A stretch of 28,209 nucleotides of DNA from an uncultured Lachnospiraceae bacterium (GTDB lineage: Bacteria; Bacillota; Clostridia; Lachnospirales; Lachnospiraceae): positions 1 through 28,209 of the forward strand of contig CARUOB010000043.1 in NCBI GenBank assembly GCA_949076555.1, read 5' to 3'. Below the pieces are notes generated by a model. That model had not been told where the DNA came from, did no database searches, and saw only the letters and a program-made list of their open reading frames with translations. The translations under genes were made by a program, and so were the position numbers. Positions 7,391 to 14,822 of this stretch are shown piece after piece. Every line of letters begins with the position of its first letter. Positions within the stretch are counted from its first letter, which is position 1.

Positions 7391-8248
7391 ATGAGAACGG
7401 AAAACGAAATGTACAACCTTATTTTAGAGGTTGCGAAGAGGGATGACAGAGTCAAAGCGGTTTACATGAACGGCTCAAGAACAAATGAAAATGTTCCAAA
7501 GGACATGTTTCAGGATTATGATATCGTCTATGTTGTGGAGGAGACACAGAGTTTTATAGAGGATAAGGATTGGATTCAGGTTTTCGGAGAAATTCTTTAT
7601 ATGCAGTATCCGGATGAAAGTCCGAACTATCCAAGCGATAAGAAAAACTCTTATGGCTATTTGATGCAGTTTGTGGACGGCATTAGAATCGACCTGACTT
7701 TGCAGTCTGTCCATTGTGCGCTGCAGCGCATTGAGGAAGACAAGCTCTGTAAAATACTGCTGGATAAAGAACATATATTACCTGAAATAGAAGCGGCGAC
7801 GGACAGACTTCGCTGGGTGAAAAAGCCCACAAAGGAGCAGTATTTGGCGGTTTGTAATGAATTTTGGTGGTGTACCAACAATATAGCAAAAGGACTGTGG
7901 CGCAAGGAAATGCCTTATGTGCAGGACATGACAAATGATTGTGTCAGACCACAGCTTATCACGATGCTAAACTGGAAAGCCGGTATTTTAACGGAATGGT
8001 CTGTAAGCACCGGAAAATCGGCAAAATATCTCTATAAGTGGCTTCCGGAGGAAGAGTGGCAGATGCTTTTATCGACCTATTTTGACGGCGATGTGGATCA
8101 TGCGTGGGAGGCAGTTTTTCGTATGTGCGATTTGTTTGAGAGCGTGGCACGGTTCGTCGCAGAGAAATTGGGATGGGAATACAATGAAAAAGAGGGAAAA
8201 GGAGCGCGGGATTATTTGGAAGGGGTGAGGCAGTTCCACCCCTTTTAA
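7391..8248 (+). CDS. Aminoglycoside 6-adenylyltransferase, ANT(6)/AadK type
   Basis: 285 residues, the usual length for the ANT(6) family. These cytoplasmic enzymes transfer AMP from ATP to the 6-hydroxyl of streptomycin. The nucleotidyltransferase motif is intact: YMNGSRTN (25-32), then DYD with Asp42 and Asp44, and the third catalytic Asp101 in IRIDLTL. The C-terminal part (EFWWCTNNIAKGLWR…) is the typical helical half of the family. The ribosome site ATAGGAGGT precedes ATG 7391. No transposase or integrase flanks it, and its codon use looks like the neighbours, so it may be an intrinsic (AadK-like) gene rather than a newly acquired one. Its stop abuts the stop of the opposing XRE gene. Substrate range cannot be read from sequence. 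Confidence 0.88.
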   Translation: MRTENEMYNLILEVAKRDDRVKAVYMNGSRTNENVPKDMFQDYDIVYVVEETQSFIEDKDWIQVFGEILYMQYPDESPNYPSDKKNSYGYLMQFVDGIRIDLTLQSVHCALQRIEEDKLCKILLDKEHILPEIEAATDRLRWVKKPTKEQYLAVCNEFWWCTNNIAKGLWRKEMPYVQDMTNDCVRPQLITMLNWKAGILTEWSVSTGKSAKYLYKWLPEEEWQMLLSTYFDGDVDHAWEAVFRMCDLFESVARFVAEKLGWEYNEKEGKGARDYLEGVRQFHPF

Positions 8249-9049
8249 CTAGAACCACTTTATCATCGCCTTTGCCCATGTTTTGAAAAAGAGCCAGTTT
8301 GACGACACCTGTTCGTCAATCGCGCGGCAGGCTTCTTCATAGTGGAAGGGCTGTCTGTTACTGATCTGTGTGTAAGCGCCGGCTGCACGGGAATAGCCCA
8401 GCGCAATTTTTCCTTGGGCGGCGTCCCCGATGGCTACCTGTGCGCCGTGTGCCGACGCGCCGAAAGCAAACTGGCCAACACTCACCGCGCCTATGGAGAA
8501 GATGCCGAAGGCGAAAGCGCCAAAGCTGATCACACCGAAGGAAAAGCTGCCAAAAGAGATCAGACCGAAGGCAAGAACGGCAAAGGCGAATAGTCCAAGA
8601 GAGACAAGGCCCAAGCAGAGTCCGCCCATCGCCACATAACCGATAGCGAGTAAACCCTGCGCCACTGTGCCGATGGCAATTACGCCTTTGGCGCGGTGAA
8701 GGCCAACTCCCAGATTGATGTGCAAAAGGGGAAGGTTTCCTATCATCTTTTTGCTCTTATATTCATAGTGGAGTCTTTGCCCGATGCGGTATACTTCTCT
8801 GGGATATTCTTCCGTTCGGGAAGGTTCTCTTTTCGCTGTCTGGTGTATTTCTTCCGTCTCTTTCAGAAGATAATCAGTACTGACTTCGAAAAGGCTGCTG
8901 ATTGCCACGATTTTATCCAGTTCGGGGACGGACTGGTCTGTCTCCCATTTTGAAACGGACTGTCTTGACACGCCCAGCTTCTCCCCGAAGGTTTCCTGTG
9001 AAAATCCCTGCTCTGTTCGTAATCTGAAAATTTTTTCTCCAAGCGTCAT
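8249..9049 (-). CDS. XRE-family regulator with C-terminal glycine-pentad repeat domain
   Basis: 266 residues from ATG 9049, chosen for its excellent ribosome site (AAGGAGG, seven bases upstream of the ATG); the frame stays open further upstream but without support. Residues 1-62 are a Cro/C1-type helix-turn-helix (FSQETFGEKLGVSRQSVSKWE). A linker (63-110) follows. From 122 to 202 a glycine recurs every five residues with one Ala substitution (157), with hydrophobic and small residues between, then the phase shifts by one residue and continues at 208, 213 and 218. The pattern has no charged residues over a long stretch, so it may insert in a membrane or form a beta-solenoid. A short amphipathic tail ends the protein. 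Targets are unknown; it has its own promoter and palindrome. It is convergent with the ANT(6) gene with no gap. Confidence 0.85.
   Translation of the reverse strand: MTLGEKIFRLRTEQGFSQETFGEKLGVSRQSVSKWETDQSVPELDKIVAISSLFEVSTDYLLKETEEIHQTAKREPSRTEEYPREVYRIGQRLHYEYKSKKMIGNLPLLHINLGVGLHRAKGVIAIGTVAQGLLAIGYVAMGGLCLGLVSLGLFAFAVLAFGLISFGSFSFGVISFGAFAFGIFSIGAVSVGQFAFGASAHGAQVAIGDAAQGKIALGYSRAAGAYTQISNRQPFHYEEACRAIDEQVSSNWLFFKTWAKAMIKWF
8396..8686 (-). repeat. 15-bp periodic coding repeat (glycine pentads in the XRE protein)
   Basis: About twenty imperfect 15-base units encode the pattern Gly-x-hydrophobic-Ala/Ser-hydrophobic. The clearest core is residues 162-202, e.g. FGVISFGAFAFGIFSIG. The DNA units are diverged at third positions, so the periodicity is kept at protein level rather than by recent slippage. 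Confidence 0.8.
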
Positions 9050-9145
9050 ATCTGCCTCCTTATGTCTTTCTGCATGGATCAGACGAATTTTTATAACGCC
9101 GTGTCTTTCCGACTTACTCTGATTATAGAAAAGATTGGGGGAAAG

Positions 9146-9174
9146 GCTATACAGGCGGCTTGGAAATTTGTCAA
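9146..9174 (-). promoter_or_regulatory. Promoter of the XRE gene
   Basis: On the minus strand a perfect TTGACA (9169-9174), a 17-base spacer and TATAGC (9146-9151). It lies about 100 bases upstream of the XRE start codon. Confidence 0.65.
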
Positions 9175-9184
9175 CCGACGGTTG
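9172..9184. promoter_or_regulatory. 13-bp palindrome overlapping the XRE -35 box
   Basis: CAACCGACGGTTG is a perfect 6-1-6 dyad sharing three bases with the -35. A protein bound here would block RNA polymerase, so it is a candidate operator, possibly autoregulatory. It sits in the 159-base gap between the XRE start and the AAA gene stop. Confidence 0.5.
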
Positions 9185-9208
9185 CAACTGCCTGTTTATG
9201 CGGGTTTT

Positions 9209-10249
9209 TTAATATATTCTTGTCTGGATAAATTCTGCAAACCGTGGGAGCGCGAAGGAAACTTCACCGTATGTTCTTGTATCCAAAATGCCTTTATTTT
9301 TTAGCCGTTCTCTATAGGGAGCAAACTGCCCCGAGGTCATATTCATTTGCTGACGGATTTTTTTGATTTTGGTCTCTCCGCTCTGAGACATTGCAATTAA
9401 TACTGCTTGATCTTTGGGCGATGCCTCTGTCCAAATTTTACTGTATACATACTCTTCCAAATACTGGTCATACTCAGGCAAAATTTCTTCTATTGTTTTG
9501 GTTTCTCTGTTTTCCCAATAGAGATAGCCTAATACCTGAAAGGCAAATGGATAGCCTTTTGTCAGTCCGGCCATTACGCTGGCAGATTCCAGATCCAGTT
9601 CAAAAATATCCATGTACTGTTTTCTGACTGCTGTATAATTTAGAGGTTCCAGTTTCATTTTGGGCGTTCTGTATAAAAAAGTGAGTGATTTGTCGTTTTG
9701 AAGATTATAAATATTTTCGTACAAGCCCGTCATTAATAAAAAGAGAGGATATTCGCGTCTCAAAAATATCTGGAAGGCGCTGACAAATACCTTGATATAT
9801 TCGCTGTTTATCACCTCATCAATCGTAATTAGCAGCCGTTTTCCTCTTTGCTGCAGCTCTTCCAGCATAAGTTCAATCGCATTTTCAATGTCTGTGATGG
9901 GAGTCGCGTTTTCCAGCGACAAGCCAAGACCCAGAAATGAGAAATCGAGCTTTGCCTGCACAAAATGCGGGTGCATTTCCGGCAGGCTGTACAGCTTTGC
10001 GGCGAGGCTTTGCAAAAGATCTCTGGTCGGGTTTAGTTCCACAACAATCCATTCATTCTTTGCCCTTAAGTCACTGGCTATGGCTGTCATTGTAACCGTT
10101 TTGCCGGAACCTCGTACTCCGGTGATCATATAGATCTGGTCGGTTGGCATTGTATCGTTAAATTTTTCGATAATTTCCTGTGTCTGTGAAATACGCGAAA
10201 CATATTGCAACGGTTTTTTTCCAAACGATAATGTAAATGGATTGTTCAT
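9209..10249 (-). CDS. AAA/STAND-type ATPase with winged-helix C-terminus
   Basis: 346 residues. Walker A is GVRGSGKT (44-51) and Walker B is LLITIDEV (Asp144, Glu145). The middle (YPLFLLMTGLYENI) fits a sensor-1 strand, and the segment from about 290 to the end reads as a winged helix (GETKIKKIRQQMNMTSGQFAPYRERLKNKG). The architecture resembles the orc1/archaeal-type ATP-binding proteins widespread in Clostridia and archaea, whose functions are largely unknown. ATG 10249 has a ribosome site (AAGAGGTG). Its promoter region holds a striking phased TATA repeat flanked by an inverted repeat. It is a lone gene, unrelated in sequence family to its neighbours. Confidence 0.8.
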   Translation of the reverse strand: MNNPFTLSFGKKPLQYVSRISQTQEIIEKFNDTMPTDQIYMITGVRGSGKTVTMTAIASDLRAKNEWIVVELNPTRDLLQSLAAKLYSLPEMHPHFVQAKLDFSFLGLGLSLENATPITDIENAIELMLEELQQRGKRLLITIDEVINSEYIKVFVSAFQIFLRREYPLFLLMTGLYENIYNLQNDKSLTFLYRTPKMKLEPLNYTAVRKQYMDIFELDLESASVMAGLTKGYPFAFQVLGYLYWENRETKTIEEILPEYDQYLEEYVYSKIWTEASPKDQAVLIAMSQSGETKIKKIRQQMNMTSGQFAPYRERLKNKGILDTRTYGEVSFALPRFAEFIQTRIY

Positions 10250-10281
10250 TTTTCACCTCTTACATGGACTAATATACTTTT

Positions 10282-10358
10282 GGATTGACTTATAAGTCTT
10301 TATAGGTTTTTATAACTTTTTATAAATTATATAAGTTTTTATAACTTCTTGTCAATCC
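10282..10358. repeat. Phased TATA array between inverted repeats
   Basis: Six units of roughly TATAAnTTTT start at 10291, 10301, 10311, 10321, 10330 and 10340, i.e. spaced 10, 10, 10, 9 and 10 bases. The array is bracketed by GGATTGAC (10282-10289) and its inverse GTCAATCC (10351-10358). Units on one face of the helix suggest a multi-site operator, intrinsically bent DNA or an iteron-like element. Confidence 0.75.
10326..10355 (-). promoter_or_regulatory. Promoter of the AAA ATPase inside the phased array
   Basis: On the minus strand TTGACA (10350-10355), an 18-base spacer and TATAAT (10326-10331). The -35 uses one arm of the flanking inverted repeat and the -10 uses an array unit, so any protein bound to the array would compete with polymerase. 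Confidence 0.65.
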
Positions 10359-10362
10359 TCAG

Positions 10363-11226
10363 CTACTTTTTAAATTCCCCAAATCCCCCCAAAAGCACGG
10401 CCCGGGAATCCGTCCCATGTCCGACAAACGCTGTCTTCGCCACAGGAAGATCGGGCCTGATAAATCCCTTAAGCAGCGTCCACACATCGGGTTTCCATTT
10501 TTCCTGTTCCATCTGAGTGAAGGTACCAAGCAGAATCCCGCGCACCTGTTCAAACGCGCCAAGCTGTTGTAACTGGCTGAAATAAGTGAGCATCTGGGGC
10601 GCCGCACCGCCCATAGATTCCAAAAGCAGAATCCGATCTGTCAATGCCGGGAAATATGCGGTACCTGCCAGCTTTAATAGGCAGCGGACATTTCCGCCCA
10701 CCACAATTCCTTCCATGGAATTTCCCTGTAAAAATACATAGGGAAACCGGAACAGTTCTTCGCTGCTGCCGAAAATAGCATTTTTAAAATTTTCCTGCTG
10801 TTCCTCGGCGTGGTCGTACATCATATTACAGATCTGGTACAGCACGGAGGGCTGTCCGGTTTTCGTGTAGATGGCGTTTATTACGGTTGTCAGGTCGCTG
10901 TAACCCCAGAATTTTTTCTCTCCGGCGGCAATGGTCTCATAATCCAGAAAAGGCAGAATCCCGTTGGCAATGTCTCCGCCGGAAATGTCGAAAATACCTT
11001 TCACGGAGTCGTCCCGGTAAAAGTCCATCAACGCCTGTGCGCGCTCCATGGCGCTGCCGCTCTCTGCGCTTTCCCGCGCAAATATATACGGTGATATAAC
11101 GGGAACCAGATGCATTCCCAAAAGGATTTCCTGTAACTTTCTGAATTTCGCTTCTCTTTGCTTTTCCCACCCGTTAGAACAACATACGATCCCTATTTTA
11201 TCGCCGGGCTTTATTTTCATTTCCAT
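10363..11226 (-). CDS. S66-family LD-carboxypeptidase (muramoyltetrapeptide carboxypeptidase-like)
   Basis: 287 residues from ATG 11226, which has a GAGGAG site seven bases upstream; the open frame continues upstream but overlaps the small Cys-rich gene. The Ser-Glu-His triad of peptidase family S66 is visible: Ser110 in GYSDLT, Glu203 in LLLESMGG and His270 in VGHGTD. The N-terminal half has the SGGD motif (82-85). Family members cleave the L-Lys/DAP-D-Ala bond of murein tetrapeptides during recycling, or inactivate microcin C-type peptides (MccF). There is no signal peptide, so it acts in the cytoplasm. It follows the FeoB-associated gene by 22 bases and is probably co-transcribed with it. 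Confidence 0.88.
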   Translation of the reverse strand: MEMKIKPGDKIGIVCCSNGWEKQREAKFRKLQEILLGMHLVPVISPYIFARESAESGSAMERAQALMDFYRDDSVKGIFDISGGDIANGILPFLDYETIAAGEKKFWGYSDLTTVINAIYTKTGQPSVLYQICNMMYDHAEEQQENFKNAIFGSSEELFRFPYVFLQGNSMEGIVVGGNVRCLLKLAGTAYFPALTDRILLLESMGGAAPQMLTYFSQLQQLGAFEQVRGILLGTFTQMEQEKWKPDVWTLLKGFIRPDLPVAKTAFVGHGTDSRAVLLGGFGEFKK

Positions 11227-11248
11227 AAGAATCTCCTCTCCGTGGCGA

Positions 11249-11419
11249 TTACTTTCCTGTGTTATCCGATGCCGATTTCTGGTTTGACTGACATCCCGCG
11301 CACCGGCTGCAGTCACCGCCGCAGGAAAGGGACTTGCCCGCTTTTTTATCCTTTATCATTTGCCGTATGGCAAGCGCTGCGGCTACCGCTACAAGCAATA
11401 ATACGATCACTGTTCCCAT
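11249..11419 (-). CDS. FeoB-associated Cys-rich membrane protein (56 residues)
   Basis: MGTVIVLLLVAVAAALAIRQ begins a single membrane helix, followed by a short Lys-rich stretch and a Cys cluster at 33, 37, 40 and 43 (SCGGDCSRCAGC). This is the layout of the FeoB-associated Cys-rich membrane proteins that usually follow feoB in Clostridia and are thought to help ferrous iron transport. The ribosome site (AGGAG) is eight bases before the ATG. No feoA or feoB is present in the window; the gene instead leads into the LD-carboxypeptidase gene. A TATAAT on the minus strand at 11485-11490 could be its -10, with a poor -35. Confidence 0.8.
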   Translation of the reverse strand: MGTVIVLLLVAVAAALAIRQMIKDKKAGKSLSCGGDCSRCAGCQSNQKSASDNTGK

Positions 11420-11621
11420 ATCTATGGCTCCTGTCTGTTTTTGTCCGGTTAAAGAGATACGGACGTTTGTCTTATTTCTATATTATTATAGTAAGATACT
11501 TTCATAATATCATAAATGAAATCACAGATGGTAGATGAATCTAGTATACGAAACAGATTGCGAAATAGAGGCCGTTGCGTGATAATAAGAACAGAGGAAA
11601 AACAGCGGAAGGGAGAATAGG

Positions 11622-12506
11622 ATGCAGAAGATAAAAATAGGTTCTCATGTAAAAATGGCGGGAAAGGAAATGTTTTTGGGATCAGTGAAAGAGGCCGAGT
11701 CCTACGGGGCGAATGTTTTGATGCTCTATACGGGGGCGCCGCAGAATACGGTGAGAAAAGAGATTGAAGCGTTACATATAGAAGCGGGATGGGCATATGC
11801 GGACAAAGCGGGAATCGAGGAGATCGTGGTGCACGCGCCCTATATCATCAATCTGGGAAATACCGTGAAACCGGAGACTTTCGAGTTAGCGATCATGTTT
11901 CTCGAGAAGGAAATAAAACGGACGGCGGCGATGCGCAGCAGGATTTTGGTGCTGCATCCGGGCGCGCATGTGGGAGCGGGGGAAGAAGCCGGAATCGCCC
12001 AGATTATAAAAGGGCTTAACCTTGTGCTTGACGAGAATGAGGATGATGTTTTTGTGGCGCTGGAAACCATGGCCGGAAAAGGAAGCGAGCTTGGGAGAAC
12101 CTTTGAGGAATTAAAACTGATTTATGAGGGTGTGCATAAAAAGGACAGGCTGAGAGTCTGTTTTGACACCTGCCATGTGAATGACGCGGGGTACCGTTTG
12201 ACCGAGGATTATGACGGGGTGCTGCGGCAGTTCGACGAGATAATCGGGCTTTCGCAGATCGCGGCGATACATGTCAATGACAGTATGAATCCATGCGGGG
12301 CGCGCAAAGACCGCCATGCCAATATCGGAGAGGGACACATCGGGACGGATATCTTAAAGAGAATTGTCCATGACGAGAGATTTGCACAAGTGCCGAAGAT
12401 TTTAGAGACGCCATGGATTTGTGAAGAGGGCAGTAAGGAGAAAACGATTCCGCCGTACAAGGAGGAGATTGCGCTGCTTCTGGAGGATGTCCCATGCAAT
12501 GTCTGA
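11622..12506 (+). CDS. nfo: Deoxyribonuclease IV (endonuclease IV), AP endonuclease
   Basis: 294 residues, close to the 285 of Escherichia coli Nfo. It cleaves DNA 5' to abasic sites and removes blocked 3' ends in base-excision repair. All nine trinuclear-zinc ligands are seen at nearly the same positions as in E. coli: His71, His112, Glu148, Asp182, His185, His217, Asp230, His232 and Glu262. The signatures VCFDTCHVNDAGY and HVNDS are intact. The ribosome site GAAGGGAG precedes the ATG. It overlaps the next gene by 13 bases, so the two are likely translated in a coupled way. It is divergent from the FeoB-associated gene; the gap of about 200 bases is AT-rich, with only weak promoter-like elements. 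Confidence 0.95.
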   Translation: MQKIKIGSHVKMAGKEMFLGSVKEAESYGANVLMLYTGAPQNTVRKEIEALHIEAGWAYADKAGIEEIVVHAPYIINLGNTVKPETFELAIMFLEKEIKRTAAMRSRILVLHPGAHVGAGEEAGIAQIIKGLNLVLDENEDDVFVALETMAGKGSELGRTFEELKLIYEGVHKKDRLRVCFDTCHVNDAGYRLTEDYDGVLRQFDEIIGLSQIAAIHVNDSMNPCGARKDRHANIGEGHIGTDILKRIVHDERFAQVPKILETPWICEEGSKEKTIPPYKEEIALLLEDVPCNV

Positions 12507-13276
12507 TTGAGGAGCTGCAGATTTCCGGCATGGACTGCCGTTTGTATCTGCCGCCCGGTTATGACGAGGGAGAGGCACATTACCCGGTGATCTATGTGAA
12601 CGGAGATATCCCGATGGAAGGAGTCGTGGCTAATCTGGTCAAAGAAGGGGTGCGGGCGGATTTTCTTCTTCTTTCTATCCGGCCGGGAAGCTGGAACGAT
12701 GACTTTACGCCGTGGGTAGCGCCTGCGTTTCGTGCCGGGGAGGAAGCGCCGCAGGGCAGGGCGGATGTGTATTTAACCTGTTTGACAGAAAAAATAAAGC
12801 CGTACATGGACGCCCACTTTCGGACGAAACCGGAACCGGAGAACACGGCTCTGTTCGGTTATTCTCTGGGCGGGCTTACGGCGGTTTATTCGATCTATAA
12901 GACGGATGTGTTCGGCGTGATCGCCAGCCTTTCCGGGTCACTCTGGTTTGACGGTTTCTGTGACTATATGGAGCGGGAAAAGCCCCTTCGGACGGACTTG
13001 CGGGTATATTTTTCTCTCGGGAAAAGGGAGAGCCGCAGCAAGAATGCGCGCATGGGGCGGGTGGCGGTGTGTACGGAGCGGGCGAGGGAGATTCTGGCGG
13101 GTGAACCGGAGCGGCTTGTGGAATCCGACGCAGGACGGCATTCGCCTCACGGCACAGGAAAAGGAGCGGCGGTAACTTTTGAGTGGAACGAGGGCGGACA
13201 CTTCCACGACATAGAGGGGCGGTTCGCGAAGGCGATTGCGTGGTGGCGGAGTGTGGCCGTGGATGTGCCGAAATAA
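12494..13276 (+). CDS. Alpha/beta hydrolase, putative esterase (esterase D/enterochelin esterase-like)
   Basis: 260 residues of the PF00756-type esterase fold. The nucleophile elbow is GYSLGG with Ser124; a C-terminal EGGHFHDIEGR supplies the likely catalytic His, and YPVIYVNGD is the first core strand. There is no signal peptide, so it is cytoplasmic. Relatives hydrolyse S-formylglutathione, siderophore esters or acetylated sugars; the substrate here is not evident. The ribosome site GGAGG and the ATG lie inside the 3' end of nfo. The C-terminal half is richer in GC than nfo. It converges on the yesN-like gene with a 49-base gap and no clear terminator. Confidence 0.8.
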   Translation: MQCLIEELQISGMDCRLYLPPGYDEGEAHYPVIYVNGDIPMEGVVANLVKEGVRADFLLLSIRPGSWNDDFTPWVAPAFRAGEEAPQGRADVYLTCLTEKIKPYMDAHFRTKPEPENTALFGYSLGGLTAVYSIYKTDVFGVIASLSGSLWFDGFCDYMEREKPLRTDLRVYFSLGKRESRSKNARMGRVAVCTERAREILAGEPERLVESDAGRHSPHGTGKGAAVTFEWNEGGHFHDIEGRFAKAIAWWRSVAVDVPK

Positions 13277-13325
13277 TCAGGTAAAAGATATGGGGCTGCG
13301 CGTTTACTCTGCTCCCCGTATATTG

Positions 13326-14822
13326 TCAACCCTCCGGATTCCGGTATTCCGAAGGACTGACGCCCACAAGTTTCTTGAACATGGAAGAAAAATAGGTGGC
13401 GTCATGGTAGCCGACCATTTCCGAGACGGCATAGATATAAATATCCGTGCCGCGCAGCAGCTCCTTCGCTCTATTTATGCGGAACTGGTTGATATAGTCA
13501 GTCAGGGAGATTCCGGCAGCTTTTTTGAAGGTGCGGCTTAAATGGGAGGCGGATATATGCAGGGCATCCGCGATCTGCTCTAAGGACAGGTCTGCCGCGA
13601 TGTTTTCTTCAATATATTTCATGGCTTTTTCCGTAAGTTGTCCCTGTATGCCTGCAGTGTCCTGGAGACGACGTTTCAGTGTATGGAACATTTCCATAAC
13701 AGACTGTTCCAGCGTAAAGATATCGTTGGCCTGACGGATGGTATTCAGATATTCCGCGCTGAGACTGCTTGACTTCTTTATGGCAATGCGGGAACAGATG
13801 TAATAGAGCTGGGAACAGACCGCTTTCACATCCTGAGCATTGACAAAATTTCGCTTGAATTTTGCAAAAAGGTTCATCAAAAGGGTTTTTGCGTCACGAA
13901 ACTGCCAGTCTAAGAGCAGATTTTCAAACTGAAACAGATCCAGTGAGTTTTCCGCAGTCAGATCGCAGTCTTCGTTCAATTCCTCCGAAAAGAAAGAGAC
14001 ATTATTTTCTGCATAGAAGTTCAGGGTAAGCGCGCGTATTGCCTCTGTCACGGCCTGGCGAAAACCGGAAGGGGTATCGTGGAAGCGGCTGATACCGACG
14101 GAAATTTCCCGGGAATCCAAAATTCTCATGATGGCCTCTATCTCGTTGCAGTTCTTTAAAATAAAGTCTGAATCGTTGTAAAAATAAATGGTTATGATTA
14201 AATTATTGTAACGATAGCAGTAAGCATTTTTCTTTTCATCAATAATAATCTTTTTCAGAGAACGGATATCCTCATGGTAAGGAACGAGACGAAAGGCGGC
14301 AATATAGTAACCTTGCAGGGAGAGATTGTATTTGCGCAGTTTTTCTTCAAACTGGGGCTGATAAGGATGGTCAGTCATTTCCAGAAGAAACTGTTCTTTT
14401 AAAAAAGCGGTTTTTTCTCTGGCGATACTGTCCGTGTGTCTGGAGGAGGCAAGCTGATTTTGGGTGGCCTGCACCGCCTCGAACAACTCCTTTTTGTTGG
14501 TGGGCTTCAGAATAAAGGCGGATACATTATACTGAATGGCTGTTTTGGCGTACTCGAAATCCGCATAGCCGGTCAACAGGATCACTTTCTTTTCGGGACA
14601 GTTTTCAAATACATACTTTGCCACGTCCAATCCATCCGCCTCAGGCATTTTAATGTCTGTAATGATAATATCCACCTCGTGTTTTTCCAAAAAGGCAATA
14701 GCCTCCAAGCCGTCGCTGGCGGTTCCGGCCACTTCGCAGTCTATGGTATTCCAGTTCATAAATTCAGCAATTCCCTTGCGCATGGTGGATTCGTCATCCA
14801 CAATCAGAAGTTTAAATGTCAT
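13326..14822 (-). CDS. yesN: Response regulator, YesN type (REC + AraC HTH)
   Basis: 498 residues. The start at 14822 overlaps the kinase stop as ATGA and has an AAGGGAG site; an in-frame upstream start would lack one. Residues 1-120 are a receiver domain with acidic pocket Asp9-Asp10, phosphoacceptor Asp56 (IIITDIKMPEADG) and Lys in FILKPTNK. The middle (about 150-380) is the variable YesN linker. The last 100 residues are an AraC double helix-turn-helix (IADALHISASHLSRTFKKAAG… and VSEMVGYHDATYFSSMF). YesN regulators activate divergent or nearby sugar uptake genes; here the target is very probably the SBP-permease-phosphorylase operon starting at 17000. Confidence 0.92.
   Translation of the reverse strand: MTFKLLIVDDESTMRKGIAEFMNWNTIDCEVAGTASDGLEAIAFLEKHEVDIIITDIKMPEADGLDVAKYVFENCPEKKVILLTGYADFEYAKTAIQYNVSAFILKPTNKKELFEAVQATQNQLASSRHTDSIAREKTAFLKEQFLLEMTDHPYQPQFEEKLRKYNLSLQGYYIAAFRLVPYHEDIRSLKKIIIDEKKNAYCYRYNNLIITIYFYNDSDFILKNCNEIEAIMRILDSREISVGISRFHDTPSGFRQAVTEAIRALTLNFYAENNVSFFSEELNEDCDLTAENSLDLFQFENLLLDWQFRDAKTLLMNLFAKFKRNFVNAQDVKAVCSQLYYICSRIAIKKSSSLSAEYLNTIRQANDIFTLEQSVMEMFHTLKRRLQDTAGIQGQLTEKAMKYIEENIAADLSLEQIADALHISASHLSRTFKKAAGISLTDYINQFRINRAKELLRGTDIYIYAVSEMVGYHDATYFSSMFKKLVGVSPSEYRNPEG

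Noticed and set aside
8342..8593. Plus-strand Ala/Lys-rich open frames opposite the XRE tail
   Set aside because: They mirror the 15-bp glycine-repeat coding pattern on the other strand and lack ribosome sites.
10291..10349. CRISPR-like or direct-repeat array
   Set aside because: Units are only about 10 bases with no spacers; it is a phased AT-rich promoter array, not CRISPR.
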